From Desulfobulbaceae bacterium (lineage in GTDB: Bacteria > Desulfobacterota > Desulfobulbia > Desulfobulbales > Desulfobulbaceae): a DNA stretch of 64,000 nucleotides. The notes below the pieces were generated by a model. It saw nothing but the letters and a program-made list of their open reading frames with translations. It searched no databases and was not told where the DNA came from. This document shows, in pieces, positions 47,673 to 59,183 of the stretch (its first letter is position 1; the number at the start of each line of letters is the position of its first letter). A program made the position numbers and the translations under genes. The stretch is from contig JAMJFO010000008.1 in assembly GCA_023544645.1 (NCBI GenBank), positions 4,032-68,031 on the forward strand. The letters are read 5' to 3'.

Positions 47673-49502
47673 TCAGGGAACGATCCGGACCGCGCCCTTA
47701 TCAGCCGATGCCGCAAAATGGGCATAGGCCCTGAGAGCCGGGGAAACAATTCGTTCCCGGTTCGGAGTAAAGGCCTGTTCTCCCCTGGCCTCTTCATCAC
47801 TCCTGCGCTGGTCTAATTCCTCCTCGCTGATGGCCAGGTGTATGGAACGATCCGGGATGTTTATCTCCACCCGGTCCCCGCCGCGCACCAGACCAATAGC
47901 TCCTCCGCCGGCGGCTTCAGGTGATACGTGGCCGATGGACAGCCCTGAAGTGCCCCCGGAAAAACGACCGTCGGTCACCAGGGCACATGCCGCTCCCAGG
48001 TGGATGGATTTGAGGTACGAGGTGGGATACAGCATTTCCTGCATTCCCGGACCACCCTTGGGTCCTTCGTACAGGATAAACACCACGTCGCCGGCCTTGA
48101 CCTGCCCGGCCAGGATCCCTTCGCAGGCCGCCTCCTGGGAGTGATAAACCCTGGCCGTACCGCTGAACCGAAAAATAGATGGATCAACCCCGGCGGTTTT
48201 GACAATGCATCCCTTTTCCGCGATATTGCCGAAAAGGACGGCCAGACCGCCGTCGCGGCTGTAGCAGTGCGCAAGATCGCGGATGCATCCTGCTGTCCGG
48301 TCATCGTCCAGGTCGCTATACATGGTTTCCTGCGAGCCCATGATCAAGTTGCGGCCGGTCCCGGCAGGGGCGCTCCTGTACAGGTTGACGGCTTCATCGG
48401 TCACCGTGGGGCTCTTGATATCGTATTGATCCAGAACCTGGCGCAGGGTCATGCCGTCCACCCTCGTAACCTCCGTGTCGATCAGACCGGCGCGGTCTAG
48501 CTCACCCAGGATGCCGAGAATACCACCGGCCCGGTTCACGTCCTCGACATGGTAATGGGAACTGGGCGCGACCTTGCACAGATTGGGTATTTTGCGGGAA
48601 AGCGCGTCGATGTCCGCCATGGTGAAATCAACTCCGGCCTCACTGGCAATGGCCAGCAGATGCAGCACCGTGTTGGTGGAGCCGCCCATGGCAATATCCA
48701 GGGCCATGGCATTATCGAACGCGGCCCGCCCGGCAATACGCCGCGGCAGGACCGAATCATCTCCTCTGCCGTACCAGGCGTCGCACATGGCAACTATCTG
48801 CCGGGCTGCCAGTTCAAAAAGCCCCAGCCGGTTTTTGTGGGTGGCAACCACGGTGCCGTTGCCGGGCAGAGCAAGGCCCAGGGCCTCGTTGAGGCAGTTC
48901 ATGGAGTTGGCGGTGAACATGCCGGAGCAGGAGCCGCAGGTGGGGCATGCCGCCCGTTCGATCTCGGCGATTTCACCGTCGGAAACCGAAGCATCCCCGG
49001 CCATAACCATGGCGTCAACCAGATCATAGCGTTTCTCGCCGACAATGCCCGCCTCCATGGGACCACCGGAGACAAAGATCGCCGGAATATTGAGGCGCAT
49101 TGCGGCCATGAGCATGCCGGGGGTTATTTTGTCGCAGTTGGAGATGCAGACCATGGCATCGACCTTGTGCGCATTGCACATGTATTCCACCGAGTCGGCG
49201 ATCAGCTCCCGGGACGGCAGAGAATAGAGCATGCCGTCATGGCCCATGGCAATGCCGTCATCAATGGCGATGGTATTGAACTCGGCGCCAAAGCATCCCT
49301 GCTCTTCAATACGCTTTTTTACCAGCTGGCCGATCTCATGCAGGTGCACATGTCCCGGCACCATCTGGGTAAAGGAGTTAACCACTGCAATGACCGGTCT
49401 GCCGATCTGCTCCTCCTTCATGCCGTTGGCCCTCCACAGAGCACGAGCTCCGGCCATTCTCCTTCCCTGGGTTGTCACGTTGCTGCGTAAGGGAATACTC
49501 AT
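47673..49502 (-). CDS. ilvD: dihydroxy-acid dehydratase
   Basis: 609-residue Fe-S dehydratase of branched-chain amino acid synthesis. Cluster/catalytic motifs: [12 protein letters not shown] near residue 122 and [16 protein letters not shown] near residue 192 (this longer form has the EDD-like GSTNTVLHL segment near 275). C-terminal [22 protein letters not shown] binds substrate. ATG 49502 with AAGGAG upstream. Divergent from the PilT-like gene; no other ilv gene nearby. Confidence 0.95.
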   Translation of the reverse strand: MSIPLRSNVTTQGRRMAGARALWRANGMKEEQIGRPVIAVVNSFTQMVPGHVHLHEIGQLVKKRIEEQGCFGAEFNTIAIDDGIAMGHDGMLYSLPSRELIADSVEYMCNAHKVDAMVCISNCDKITPGMLMAAMRLNIPAIFVSGGPMEAGIVGEKRYDLVDAMVMAGDASVSDGEIAEIERAACPTCGSCSGMFTANSMNCLNEALGLALPGNGTVVATHKNRLGLFELAARQIVAMCDAWYGRGDDSVLPRRIAGRAAFDNAMALDIAMGGSTNTVLHLLAIASEAGVDFTMADIDALSRKIPNLCKVAPSSHYHVEDVNRAGGILGILGELDRAGLIDTEVTRVDGMTLRQVLDQYDIKSPTVTDEAVNLYRSAPAGTGRNLIMGSQETMYSDLDDDRTAGCIRDLAHCYSRDGGLAVLFGNIAEKGCIVKTAGVDPSIFRFSGTARVYHSQEAACEGILAGQVKAGDVVFILYEGPKGGPGMQEMLYPTSYLKSIHLGAACALVTDGRFSGGTSGLSIGHVSPEAAGGGAIGLVRGGDRVEINIPDRSIHLAISEEELDQRRSDEEARGEQAFTPNRERIVSPALRAYAHFAASADKGAVRIVP

Positions 49503-49614
49503 TTGGCGCTCCTTGTTTCTCAGCGGGAAAATAATTTTTTACTTGTAGATTTACAGTCAGTAAGAGATAGTACAAAAATAAGAATACTGTCAACCGTTAT
49601 AGGGGTATGGGACC

Positions 49615-50790
49615 ATGAGACAGCAGGAGATCAATTATTGGATTGCTGCCATGCTCAATAAGCATGAACGCGTGTCAGACTTGAATATAACTGCCGGCAA
49701 GCCTCTGCAGGTGGAAAGTGACGGCATCCTGGTGCCGGTTGATGTGCAGCCCCCGGTTGAAGAGCTTACCCCCTTTCAGACCGAGGTATTCGCTCTCAAC
49801 CTGATCGGCGCCAACCAGCGCCTGCTAAGGGATCTCATCACCCGCGGTTCTTGCGACCTTTCTTACTCCCTCAACGACGAGGTCCGCTTCCGGGTAAACG
49901 TTTTCCATCAGAAGGGACATCTGTCCACCGTTCTCCGTAAACTGGAAACCAATTTGCCAACCATCGAGGACTTCAATTTTCCCGAGGCCTTCAACATGAT
50001 GTCCAGGGAAAAGAACGGGCTGATCCTGTTCACCGGCGCCACCGGTACCGGTAAAACCACCAGTATGGCGGCCATTCTCAACAAAATCAACCAGGAACGG
50101 CCGGTGCATGTGGTCACCCTGGAAGACCCCATCGAGTACATTCATCCGCATAAAATGGCGACCTTTAACCAGCGGGAGCTGGGCGACGACTTTGACGAAT
50201 TTGCCAGCGGCCTGCGGGCTGCCCTGCGCCAGGCGCCCAAGGTAATCCTGGTTGGCGAGATCCGCGACCGGGAAACTCTGGAAATCGCCCTGACCGCCGC
50301 GGAAACGGGTCACCTGGTCTTTTCCTCCCTGCATACCATCGATGCCGGGCAGACCATCAACCGTATCCTGGGCATGTTCGAGCATGATGAACAGGAACAG
50401 ATAAGGAACCGTGTCGCCGATACCATCCGCTGGGTTGTCAGCCAGCGCCTGCCACCTAAAATCGGCGGCGGCAGGATCGCCGCCCTGGAAATCCTCTGCA
50501 CCAGTCTGCGGATCAAGGATCTCATCCTCAACGGCGAGACCGAGGACAAGACTTTTTATAACGTTCTCAAGGCCGGCTCCACCAGCAATATGCGTACCTT
50601 TGACCAGCACCTGATGGATCTTTTCGAGCATGGGCTGATCACCGAAGAAACAGCCATCACCTTCAGCTCACATCGCAGCGAAATCAAGCGCGGCCTGGAT
50701 ACCATCAAGTCAGCCCGGGGCGAAAAAACCTCGGACATTGATGCTCTGAGCATGGAGGAAGAGGAAGAGGAAGATCCTTTCTTTCGCTGA
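49615..50790 (+). CDS. PilT/PilU-type twitching ATPase
   Basis: 391-residue hexameric secretion ATPase of the retraction class. N-terminal PAS-like domain, Walker A GATGTGKTTS at residues 141-150, Asp box VVTLEDPIEYIH near 168, Walker B VILVGEIRDRET near 210 and His box THLVFSSLHT-like GHLVFSSLHT near 235. The C-terminus ends in a run of acidic residues (EEEEEEDPFFR). It drives type IV pilus retraction; no pilin or assembly genes are close. Whether PilT or PilU is not decided. Confidence 0.9.
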   Translation: MRQQEINYWIAAMLNKHERVSDLNITAGKPLQVESDGILVPVDVQPPVEELTPFQTEVFALNLIGANQRLLRDLITRGSCDLSYSLNDEVRFRVNVFHQKGHLSTVLRKLETNLPTIEDFNFPEAFNMMSREKNGLILFTGATGTGKTTSMAAILNKINQERPVHVVTLEDPIEYIHPHKMATFNQRELGDDFDEFASGLRAALRQAPKVILVGEIRDRETLEIALTAAETGHLVFSSLHTIDAGQTINRILGMFEHDEQEQIRNRVADTIRWVVSQRLPPKIGGGRIAALEILCTSLRIKDLILNGETEDKTFYNVLKAGSTSNMRTFDQHLMDLFEHGLITEETAITFSSHRSEIKRGLDTIKSARGEKTSDIDALSMEEEEEEDPFFR

Positions 50791-50859
50791 TACGGCCGGA
50801 AGAGAAAAAAATTCATCGAACAGACTATTTCCTGATAGAACTTGTACCGGAGAGCAGGC

Positions 50860-51546
50860 ATGATCAGCAACTGTCCCCACTGTCAGACGTCGCTCAAACT
50901 TGGCGATGCCCAGAAAGCAAAATTGCAGAAGGCCCTTGACGCGCTGGAACCTGGAAAAATACTGACCATAAAGTGTCCTTCCTGCACCAAGCCCATCAAG
51001 CTTGAAGCATCGCGTTCATCCGCGGCAGGAAATATTGGCGGTATCACCCCTCCCTCCCCCCCTGATCTCGGCTGGCTCAAGGAAAGCGCCGTTCAGGAGG
51101 ACGACCGGATCGAGGATATTCCCATGGCCCTGGTGCTTTATCCGGATAATGAGCAGCGGGACATCGTCCGCGACGCCCTGGAACAGGTCGGCTATCAGGT
51201 CGTTTTCGGAAAGGATATCGAAGAAGCCAGGGAGCGCATGCGGTTTGTCAGCTTTGCCTGTGTTGTGCTGCACTCACAGTTTGAATCTCCCAAACTTGAG
51301 GACTCCACCTTTCATCAATATATGCGCAACATGTCCATGCAGCGGCGAAGATACCTGTTCTATATCCTGGTCGGCCCGGAATTCCATACCCTGTACAACC
51401 TTCAGGCCCTGGCGTACAGCGCCAACCTGCTCATCAACGACAAAGACCTCTACCATATGGGAATTGCCCTGCGTAAAGCTATCCCGCTGTACGAGGAAAT
51501 CTTCGGAGCGTTCATGGAAGAGCTGACCTCTTCCGGCAAGAGCTGA
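50860..51546 (+). CDS. zinc-ribbon protein with receiver-like domain, unknown function
   Basis: 228 residues. Two Cys pairs (CPHC near residue 5 and CPSC near residue 42) form an MJ0042-type zinc ribbon. From about residue 85 a receiver-like alpha/beta domain follows (MALVLYPDNEQRDIVRDALEQVGYQVV...) in which the phospho-acceptor Asp is not obvious. 69 bp after the PilT-like gene on the same strand, so a role in pilus control is possible. ATG 50860 is preferred over an in-frame TTG 18 bp earlier. Confidence 0.7.
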   Translation: MISNCPHCQTSLKLGDAQKAKLQKALDALEPGKILTIKCPSCTKPIKLEASRSSAAGNIGGITPPSPPDLGWLKESAVQEDDRIEDIPMALVLYPDNEQRDIVRDALEQVGYQVVFGKDIEEARERMRFVSFACVVLHSQFESPKLEDSTFHQYMRNMSMQRRRYLFYILVGPEFHTLYNLQALAYSANLLINDKDLYHMGIALRKAIPLYEEIFGAFMEELTSSGKS

Positions 51547-51667
51547 TCCGCCGCAAAATATCCTTTTCCCGTTTTTCCCGGTAAAAAAAGACAGATTTTC
51601 AGGACGAAACTATTGTTTTAACCTGATAACTCTGTTAATAGATGTTTTTTGGTTCATGAGCCGTACT

Positions 51668-51686
51668 GGTTCATGAACAATGAACC
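51668..51686 (+). promoter_or_regulatory. hairpin with flanking direct repeat in the rpsA leader
   Basis: Arms GGTTCAT (51668-51674) and ATGAACC (51680-51686) enclose a 5-nt loop; a direct repeat of GGTTCATGA precedes it at 51651-51659, so two alternative pairings are possible. It sits about 60 nt before the rpsA start. Autogenous control of S1 through leader hairpins is known in gammaproteobacteria; whether this acts alike is inference. Confidence 0.4.
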
Positions 51687-51747
51687 GTTAACCCTTAACA
51701 ACTGTAAAAAGACCGGTGAATGCCGGTCCACAGAGGACAAGAAACCC

Positions 51748-53484
51748 ATGACCAACAATGGAACACAGCCCGTGCCAGCGGCAGAAAACAATGGCAGCGA
51801 AGATATCAGCTTCGCGGAACTTTTTGAGCAGGAAGACCACAATACCGTCATTAACGTTGGAGAAGTGGCTGTCGGCAAGGTTGTCGACATAAGCAACGAC
51901 AACGTTCTCATCGATGTCGGCGACAAGGCGGAAAGCTATATCCCGCTGTCCGAATTCCGCCATGAAGATCCTGACCGCGAAATAAAGGTCGGAGATGAAT
52001 TTGAAGTGTTTATCGAACGGCGCAAGGATGAAGGAGGACTTCAACTTTCCCGCGAGAAGGCCATTGCCATTAAAGTCTGGGACAAAATTGCCCAGATCCA
52101 GGAAGAGGATGAAACCATCGAAGGCCGCATCGAAAGCCGCGTTAAAGGCGGTATGTCAGTTGATGTCGGCGTTCCCGCCTTCCTGCCCTATTCACAGATC
52201 GACCTGCGTCCGGTCAAGGATCTGGACGCGCTGATCGGCCAGACCTTTGATTTCAAGGTTCTCAAATTCAACCGCAAACGCAACAACGTTGTTATATCCC
52301 GCCGGGCCATCCTTGAGGAAAAGCGTTCAAAACTGCGCGAAAAAATGCGTACATCTCTCGAGGAAGGGCAGACCATCGTCGGCGCCATCACCAATATCAC
52401 CGATTACGGCCTGTTCATCGACCTCGGCGGCATGGACGGACTCTGTCATATCACCGACCTGTCCTGGGGCCGGGTTTCCCACCCCTCCAAGCTGTACAGT
52501 GTCGGCGACGAGATCGAGGTCAAGGTACTCAAATACGACAAGGATTCCGACCGTGTATCTCTCGGCGTCAAGCAGCTTCGTGACGATCCGTGGGAAAAGG
52601 TGCCGGAAAAATATCCGGTGGGTGCCAGTGTTACCGGCAAGGTTGTCTCCATCACCGATTACGGAGTTTTTGTCGAACTCGAGGAAGGCGTGGAAGGTCT
52701 TGTGCATATCTCCGAGATGAGCTGGTCCAAAAAGCCGCGCCATCCCTCCAAGATGGTTGCGGTGGACGATGAGATCGAGATCAAGGTGCTGAAAGTCGAG
52801 GCTGAAACCAAACGTATCTCCCTCGGCATGAAACAGTTGCAGCCCAATCCATGGGACGTTGTTGAGGAAAGCTACCCGGTTGGTTCGGTTATCGAGGGAA
52901 AAATCAAGAATATCACCGATTTCGGTGTTTTTATCGGTATCGAGGAGGGAATAGACGGGCTTATCCATGTCTCTGATCTTTCCTGGACCGAACGGATCAA
53001 GCATCCTTCGGAAAAATATGCCAAGGGTGAAACCATCCAGGCGGTTGTCCTGAAAATTGACAAAGAAAACGAGCGCTTCTCCCTTGGCGTCAAGCAGCTG
53101 GAACCTGATCCATGGGTCGCTGCGGTCAACAATTACCCCATCGGCACCATCGTTGAAGGCACCATCACCAACGTAACCGATTTCGGTATATTTGTTCAGC
53201 TGGAAGAAGGGATCGAAGGACTGGTCCATATTTCCGAAATCAGCAAGGAAAAGATTCAGACCCCGGTGGGCATGTTCAATGTCGGCGATACGCTCAAGGC
53301 CATGGTCATCAGCGTTTCCTCGGAAGACCGGAAAATAGCCTTGTCCACCAAGGCCCTGGAAGATGGCGACCAAGCATCGGTCAAGGAAGAGTACGAGCAG
53401 AAGCAGCAGGCGCACGGTCCTTCAACCATTGGCGATCTGCTTAAAGCTGCGGCGGCTGACGATCAGGACGAGGAAGACAAATAG
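51748..53484 (+). CDS. rpsA: 30S ribosomal protein S1
   Basis: 578 residues with six S1/OB repeats. Each carries the G-(V/I)-(V)-x-x-I-T-D-(Y/F)-G-(V/I)-F motif, seen near residues 215, 303, 390 and 476, while the first two repeats are diverged as in all long S1 proteins. An acidic N-terminus and a C-terminal acidic tail frame them. It helps load mRNA on the ribosome. ATG 51748 follows AGAGGA; the frame is open to 51649 but that part is not conserved-looking. Followed by ihfB, as in many proteobacteria. Confidence 0.95.
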   Translation: MTNNGTQPVPAAENNGSEDISFAELFEQEDHNTVINVGEVAVGKVVDISNDNVLIDVGDKAESYIPLSEFRHEDPDREIKVGDEFEVFIERRKDEGGLQLSREKAIAIKVWDKIAQIQEEDETIEGRIESRVKGGMSVDVGVPAFLPYSQIDLRPVKDLDALIGQTFDFKVLKFNRKRNNVVISRRAILEEKRSKLREKMRTSLEEGQTIVGAITNITDYGLFIDLGGMDGLCHITDLSWGRVSHPSKLYSVGDEIEVKVLKYDKDSDRVSLGVKQLRDDPWEKVPEKYPVGASVTGKVVSITDYGVFVELEEGVEGLVHISEMSWSKKPRHPSKMVAVDDEIEIKVLKVEAETKRISLGMKQLQPNPWDVVEESYPVGSVIEGKIKNITDFGVFIGIEEGIDGLIHVSDLSWTERIKHPSEKYAKGETIQAVVLKIDKENERFSLGVKQLEPDPWVAAVNNYPIGTIVEGTITNVTDFGIFVQLEEGIEGLVHISEISKEKIQTPVGMFNVGDTLKAMVISVSSEDRKIALSTKALEDGDQASVKEEYEQKQQAHGPSTIGDLLKAAAADDQDEEDK

Positions 53485-53543
53485 TGTACCCCGCTGCTTG
53501 CGATGACAAGCAGTTACCCATACTACAAAGGAACACAGGAACA

Positions 53544-53825
53544 ATGCTCAAACGTGAACTTGTAAACAAAGTTTCTGAAGAACTTCAAGGATACTACAAA
53601 AAAGACATAGCCATGGCCGTGGACCTTATCCTGGAGGAAATCGCCGAGGCGCTGATCGAGGGGAGAAGGGTGGAGATCCGCGGTTTTGGGAGCTTTTCCG
53701 TCCGAACACGTAAACCGCGCACGACGAAAAATCCCAAGACCGGCAAGATCATGAATATCTCGGCCCGCAAAACCCTTCATTTTACCATGAGTAAATCACT
53801 GAAGGAAGCCCTGATAGAAAAATAA
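53544..53825 (+). CDS. ihfB: integration host factor subunit beta (HU/IHF family)
   Basis: 93 residues. DNA-binding HU/IHF fold: MLKRELVNKVSEELQGYYKKD, the GFGSFSVRTRKPRTTKNPKTGKIMNI beta-arm with the conserved RxxRxxxNPxTG pattern, and a C-terminal helix. The position just behind rpsA is the usual location of ihfB. ATG 53544 has AGGA just upstream; an in-frame ATG at 53484 is part of the rpsA end. Confidence 0.9.
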   Translation: MLKRELVNKVSEELQGYYKKDIAMAVDLILEEIAEALIEGRRVEIRGFGSFSVRTRKPRTTKNPKTGKIMNISARKTLHFTMSKSLKEALIEK

Positions 53826-53856
53826 ACGACGGCCCTTTTGGGGCCTTGTGCAAAGC

Positions 53857-53903
53857 AAAAAATAAACCGGTATCATGCAGGGCATGGCACCGGTTTATTT
53901 TTT
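53857..53903. terminator. bidirectional terminator between ihfB and the Sua5/YciO gene
   Basis: Arms AAAAAATAAACCGGT (53857-53871) and ACCGGTTTATTTTTT (53889-53903) are exact 15-bp inverted repeats with a 17-nt loop. Each ends in an A/T run, so both transcripts would have a U-tract. A smaller GGCCC/GGGCC hairpin (53831-53845) precedes it for ihfB. Confidence 0.85.
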
Positions 53904-53907
53904 GTAC

Positions 53908-54525
53908 TCACAGAAAAAGACTTACATCTCCCTTGCCCGCCCGTAATATTTCCGGCTGGTCGTCGATAAGAGAAACAACCGTCGAGGGATGGGGGATGAT
54001 CTGGCCGCCGTCAATGACCAGGTCCACCTGGTTGCAGAAGATATCGTTGACGTCAAAACCGTCAACCGGCGGCTCTCCGTCCTTGTCCAGCAGGGCGCTG
54101 GTGTTCAGAACCGGATTGCCCAGCCCTTGGATCAGGGCAAGGCTTATGGGATGGTCAGGCACACGGATTCCCACGGTTTTCTGCTTGGTAAGCATGATTT
54201 TCGGCACCAGCTTGGTTCCGGACAGGACAAAGGTATACGGCCCGGGCAGACATTTGCGCATCAACCGATACGCGGTGTTGCCGACATGACTGTATTCACT
54301 GATATTTTTCAGGTCGGAACACATGAAACTGAAGGGTTTGTGCTTGGGCCGGTTCTTTAACTGATAGATGCGTTTGACCGCTTTCTGGTTGAAAATATCG
54401 CAGCCCAGCCCATACATGGTATCGGTGGGATAGCAGATCACCCCACCCTTTTTCAATATATCAACCACCTGGGCAATAAGCCGCGGCTGCGGGTTATGGG
54501 GATTAATTTCCAGAAGTTGCGCCAT
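53908..54525 (-). CDS. Sua5/YciO/YrdC-family protein (L-threonylcarbamoyladenylate synthase-like)
   Basis: 205 residues, single YrdC domain. GGVICYPTDTMYGLGCDIFN (about residues 26-45) and the KNRPKHKPFSFMC motif (near 57) are typical; the STVV motif appears as PHPSTVVSL near 180. TsaC/Sua5 makes the threonylcarbamoyl-AMP used for t6A in tRNA. The sequence resembles the YciO branch, whose in vivo role is less clear, so the activity is only probable. Confidence 0.85.
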   Translation of the reverse strand: MAQLLEINPHNPQPRLIAQVVDILKKGGVICYPTDTMYGLGCDIFNQKAVKRIYQLKNRPKHKPFSFMCSDLKNISEYSHVGNTAYRLMRKCLPGPYTFVLSGTKLVPKIMLTKQKTVGIRVPDHPISLALIQGLGNPVLNTSALLDKDGEPPVDGFDVNDIFCNQVDLVIDGGQIIPHPSTVVSLIDDQPEILRAGKGDVSLFL

Positions 54526-54590
54526 TTCATACCACCTTTACTATTCAAATTCGTCAGTAAAGCAGGAATAGAGAGGAAAATCCACCATAA

Positions 54591-56189
<1,599 letters not shown>

Positions 56190-56275
56190 CGTATTGACCG
56201 ACCCGACAATATTCATGGCCGGACTTTCTTTCACCGATCGTTGAACAAGCAACCCTGACAAGCGGAACATAGACC

Positions 56276-57826
56276 ATGTCTCTACACTCTGAAAAAATTA
56301 TTATTATTGATTTCGGTTCGCAGACCACGCAGCTCATTGCCCGGCGCATCCGTGAACAGAAAGTGTACAGCGAGATTCATCCCTATACCATCACTCTTGC
56401 TGAGATCCAACAGATGCAGCCGTCGGGAATCGTTCTTTCCGGCGGTCCGGCCAGCGTCTATGACAACGACGCGCCCATAAGCGATCCGGGTATTTTTGAA
56501 CTCGGCATTCCCGTTTTGGGGATCTGTTACGGCGCCCAGCTCATGATGCAGCAGCTGGGGGGCCGGGTGGAAATGGCCGAACATCGGGAATTCGGCAAAG
56601 CCGAACTTAAAATCCTCTACACCGGCGGCATTTTTGCCGGTATGGAGACCGATCCGGCAAAGTACCAGGTCTGGATGAGCCATGGCGACCGGGTCGAACA
56701 GGCGGCCCCGGGATTTGTGGCCACGGCAACCAGTGATCATTCGCCCTATGCGGCGCTGCGGCACGAGGACAAACCCTTTGTTGCCGTACAGTTTCATCCG
56801 GAGGTGATCCATACCCTCATCGGCACGGATGTACTGCGCAACTTCATCTTTGATCTCTGCGGGTGTCATCCCGAGTGGACCATGCATTCCTTTATCGACG
56901 CCACGGTCAAGGATATCCGGGACAAGGTCGGCAAAGACAAGGTTATCTGCGCCCTGTCCGGCGGGGTCGACTCCTCGGTAACCGCGGCACTTGTGCACCG
57001 GGCCATTGGCGATCAGCTCACCTGTATCTACGTCAACAACGGCCTGATGCGGACCGGTGAGTCGGAAAGCGTACTCAGTTTTTTCCGCCAGAAAACCCAT
57101 CTCCGGGTCATTGATATCGACGCCACCCCCTACTTTCTCAAAGAACTTGAAGGTGTTGCCGATCCCGAAGAAAAGAGAAAGCGGATCGGTTTCGGCTTCA
57201 TCAAAATTTTCGAGGAAGAAGCCGGCAAGCTTGGCGAGGTAAAATTCCTGGCCCAGGGGACCCTCTATCCGGATGTCATCGAATCCGTTGTCTTTCACGG
57301 CAAGGCGCCCATCAAATCACACCATAATGTTGGTGGTTTGCCGGAGCGCATGCAGCTTGACCTGATAGAGCCCCTGCGGGAACTGTTCAAGGACGAGGTG
57401 CGTGAGCTCGGCCTGGAGCTCGGCCTGCCCGAAGAGGCAATTTACCGGCAGCCTTTTCCCGGGCCCGGACTGGGCATCCGGATCATGGGCGCGGTGACGG
57501 CCGAACGCCTCAATATCGTCCGTCAGGCAGATGTCATCGTACTGGAGGAGATGAAGAAATCAGGCTGGTACCGCAAGGTCTGGCAATCCTTTGCCGTTCT
57601 CCTGCCTATCCAGACCGTCGGGGTCATGGGTGACGGCCGAACCTATGAGAATGTCATTGCTTTGCGCTCGGTTGACAGCCGCGATGCCATGACCGCGGAC
57701 TGGTCCCAGCTGCCCTATGACCTGATCGGCCGGATATCCAGCCGGATCATCAACGAGGTGCGTGGCGTCAACCGCGTTGTCTACGATATCTCTTCAAAAC
57801 CGCCAAGCACCATTGAATGGGAATAA
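56276..57826 (+). CDS. guaA: GMP synthase (glutamine-hydrolysing)
   Basis: 516 residues. N-terminal class I glutaminase: [20 protein letters not shown], nucleophile Cys in [16 protein letters not shown] near residue 85 and the EVIHT His/Glu near 175; then the ATP-pyrophosphatase P-loop [10 protein letters not shown] near residue 228 and the C-terminal dimer domain ending in [18 protein letters not shown]. Converts XMP to GMP. 86 bp behind guaB. Confidence 0.97.
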   Translation: MSLHSEKIIIIDFGSQTTQLIARRIREQKVYSEIHPYTITLAEIQQMQPSGIVLSGGPASVYDNDAPISDPGIFELGIPVLGICYGAQLMMQQLGGRVEMAEHREFGKAELKILYTGGIFAGMETDPAKYQVWMSHGDRVEQAAPGFVATATSDHSPYAALRHEDKPFVAVQFHPEVIHTLIGTDVLRNFIFDLCGCHPEWTMHSFIDATVKDIRDKVGKDKVICALSGGVDSSVTAALVHRAIGDQLTCIYVNNGLMRTGESESVLSFFRQKTHLRVIDIDATPYFLKELEGVADPEEKRKRIGFGFIKIFEEEAGKLGEVKFLAQGTLYPDVIESVVFHGKAPIKSHHNVGGLPERMQLDLIEPLRELFKDEVRELGLELGLPEEAIYRQPFPGPGLGIRIMGAVTAERLNIVRQADVIVLEEMKKSGWYRKVWQSFAVLLPIQTVGVMGDGRTYENVIALRSVDSRDAMTADWSQLPYDLIGRISSRIINEVRGVNRVVYDISSKPPSTIEWE

Positions 57827-57881
57827 CTTTTTTTACTGAGCCCGTGGAGATGACCGCGGAAGGAAGAATGACACTGTTGCA

Positions 57882-58067
57882 ATGTGGAAAGTGACCATTG
57901 ACAGGGAGAAATGCAGTAACTGTGGCGCATGCCTGGAGTCATGCCCGGGGGATGTATACGAAGAAGTGAACGGAAAGATAACCGCCGTCAACCAGGATGA
58001 ATGCCACGGCTGCCATACCTGCGAGGCCGTTTGTCCGGAAGATGCCTGTTTTATTGAGGAGGAATAA
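57882..58067 (+). CDS. 2[4Fe-4S] ferredoxin
   Basis: 61-residue clostridial-type ferredoxin. Cluster ligands: Cys11, 14, 17, 21 (CSNCGACLESC) and Cys41, 44, 47, 51 (CHGCHTCEAVC), two CX2CX2CX3C sets. Acidic C-terminus. Small soluble electron carrier; the partner enzyme is unknown. 55 bp behind guaA, 23 bp before mscS, all same strand. A ribosome-binding site (GGAAGGAAG) is rather far ahead. Confidence 0.9.
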   Translation: MWKVTIDREKCSNCGACLESCPGDVYEEVNGKITAVNQDECHGCHTCEAVCPEDACFIEEE

Positions 58068-58090
58068 ACGTATTAAAGGAGGACAACGCA

Positions 58091-58915
58091 ATGGACCAGT
58101 ATAGTGAATATGTCAATCTCGCCAGGGAGTGGTTCCTCACCAACGGCCCCAACCTGCTGGCCGCCGTTGCCATTCTTGTTTTCGGCCGCTGGCTGGTGCA
58201 ATGGATCGCCGTACTTGTCAGAAAAGCCTTGAGCAGATCGATGATGGACGTCACCCTGATCCATTTTCTGGAGAAGCTCGTCTACTACACCCTGCTTATC
58301 GCTGTTTTCATTGCCGCCGCCGACCAGGTAGGGATCAAAACCACCTCGTTCCTGGCTATACTCGGCGCCGCCGGACTGGCGGTGGGCCTCGCCCTCAAGG
58401 ATTCGCTATCCAATTTTGCCTCCGGGGTCATGCTGATCCTGTTCAAACCATTCAAAGTCGGAGACGCCGTCACCGCCGGCGGGGTATCGGGAACGGTCGT
58501 ACGGATCGATATTTTTCATACCATCATCAATACCTGGGATAACCAGAAAATTATTGTCCCCAACAGTAAAATCACCACGGAGATCATTACCAATATCAAC
58601 GCCAACCCCAGCCGACGCATCGACCTGACCATCGGAATCAGCTACGATGACGATGTCCGAGAGGCCAAGTCCGTTTTGCAGCAGCTCGTGCAGGAAGACC
58701 AGCGGATCCTTGCAGATCCGGCGCCGAAAATAGCCCTGGCGGAATTTGGTGATTCGAGCATTCACATTGTTGTGCGTCCCTGGGTCAATACGGCTGAATA
58801 CTGGGATGTCCGCTTTGATCTGCTGGACAGGATCAAACAGGTCTTTGATGAACGGAACATCACCATCCCCTATCCCCAGCGGGATGTTCATCTGTACCAG
58901 CACCCGGTTGAATAA
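58091..58915 (+). CDS. mscS: small-conductance mechanosensitive channel
   Basis: 274 residues with three N-terminal membrane helices (about residues 15-40, 60-85 and 90-115). The pore-lining TM3 is in FLAILGAAGLAVGLALKDSL near residue 92-112, followed by the beta domain (PFKVGDAVTAGGVSGTV...) and a cytoplasmic cage. The E. coli-like gating glycine/alanine pattern is visible. ATG 58091 is preceded by AAAGGAGG. Releases solutes upon osmotic downshock. Confidence 0.92.
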   Translation: MDQYSEYVNLAREWFLTNGPNLLAAVAILVFGRWLVQWIAVLVRKALSRSMMDVTLIHFLEKLVYYTLLIAVFIAAADQVGIKTTSFLAILGAAGLAVGLALKDSLSNFASGVMLILFKPFKVGDAVTAGGVSGTVVRIDIFHTIINTWDNQKIIVPNSKITTEIITNINANPSRRIDLTIGISYDDDVREAKSVLQQLVQEDQRILADPAPKIALAEFGDSSIHIVVRPWVNTAEYWDVRFDLLDRIKQVFDERNITIPYPQRDVHLYQHPVE

Positions 58916-59129
58916 CCGCTGACGCAGAGCTGCGCTGCTTTTGACCTGAAATTTACCCTGTAAGTTCAGAGGCTCAGACGCGCGACCCACCGGCATGACA
59001 GGTCCATCTTCCGGCGCACAAAACGTACGCGGTCACAGGACGCCCGATGACTGCTATAAATGTTTGTAAAAGCGCAATGCGTGGTTGCTCAGCCCCGTGA
59101 GCATTTACCCCTGAACCGGTTCTTTTCCC

Positions 59130-59158
59130 TTGACACCCTGAATATTCTTTTTTATTTT
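59130..59158 (+). promoter_or_regulatory. sigma-70 promoter of the nickel transporter operon
   Basis: TTGACA (59130-59135), 17-bp spacer, TATTTT (59153-59158). The start of transcription falls near 59165, inside the candidate NikR operator. Confidence 0.6.
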
Positions 59159-59183
59159 ATTACAAAATAATAATTCGTAACAC
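59157..59183. promoter_or_regulatory. candidate NikR operator
   Basis: TTATTAC (59157-59163), 13-bp spacer, GTAACAC (59177-59183). This follows the GTGTTAC-N13/14-GTAACAC type of NikR site described for Desulfobacterota: the right half-site is perfect, the left half matches 5 of 7. It overlaps the -10 and start region of the promoter, as expected for repression by nickel. Confidence 0.6.

Noticed and set aside
48549-49490. 313-codon frame antisense to ilvD
   Set aside because: Shadow of a conserved gene with no supporting start or motif.
52327-53415. Long open frame (362 codons) antisense to rpsA
   Set aside because: It is the complement of the S1 repeats; codon bias of rpsA keeps the opposite strand open and the translation has no protein-like domains.
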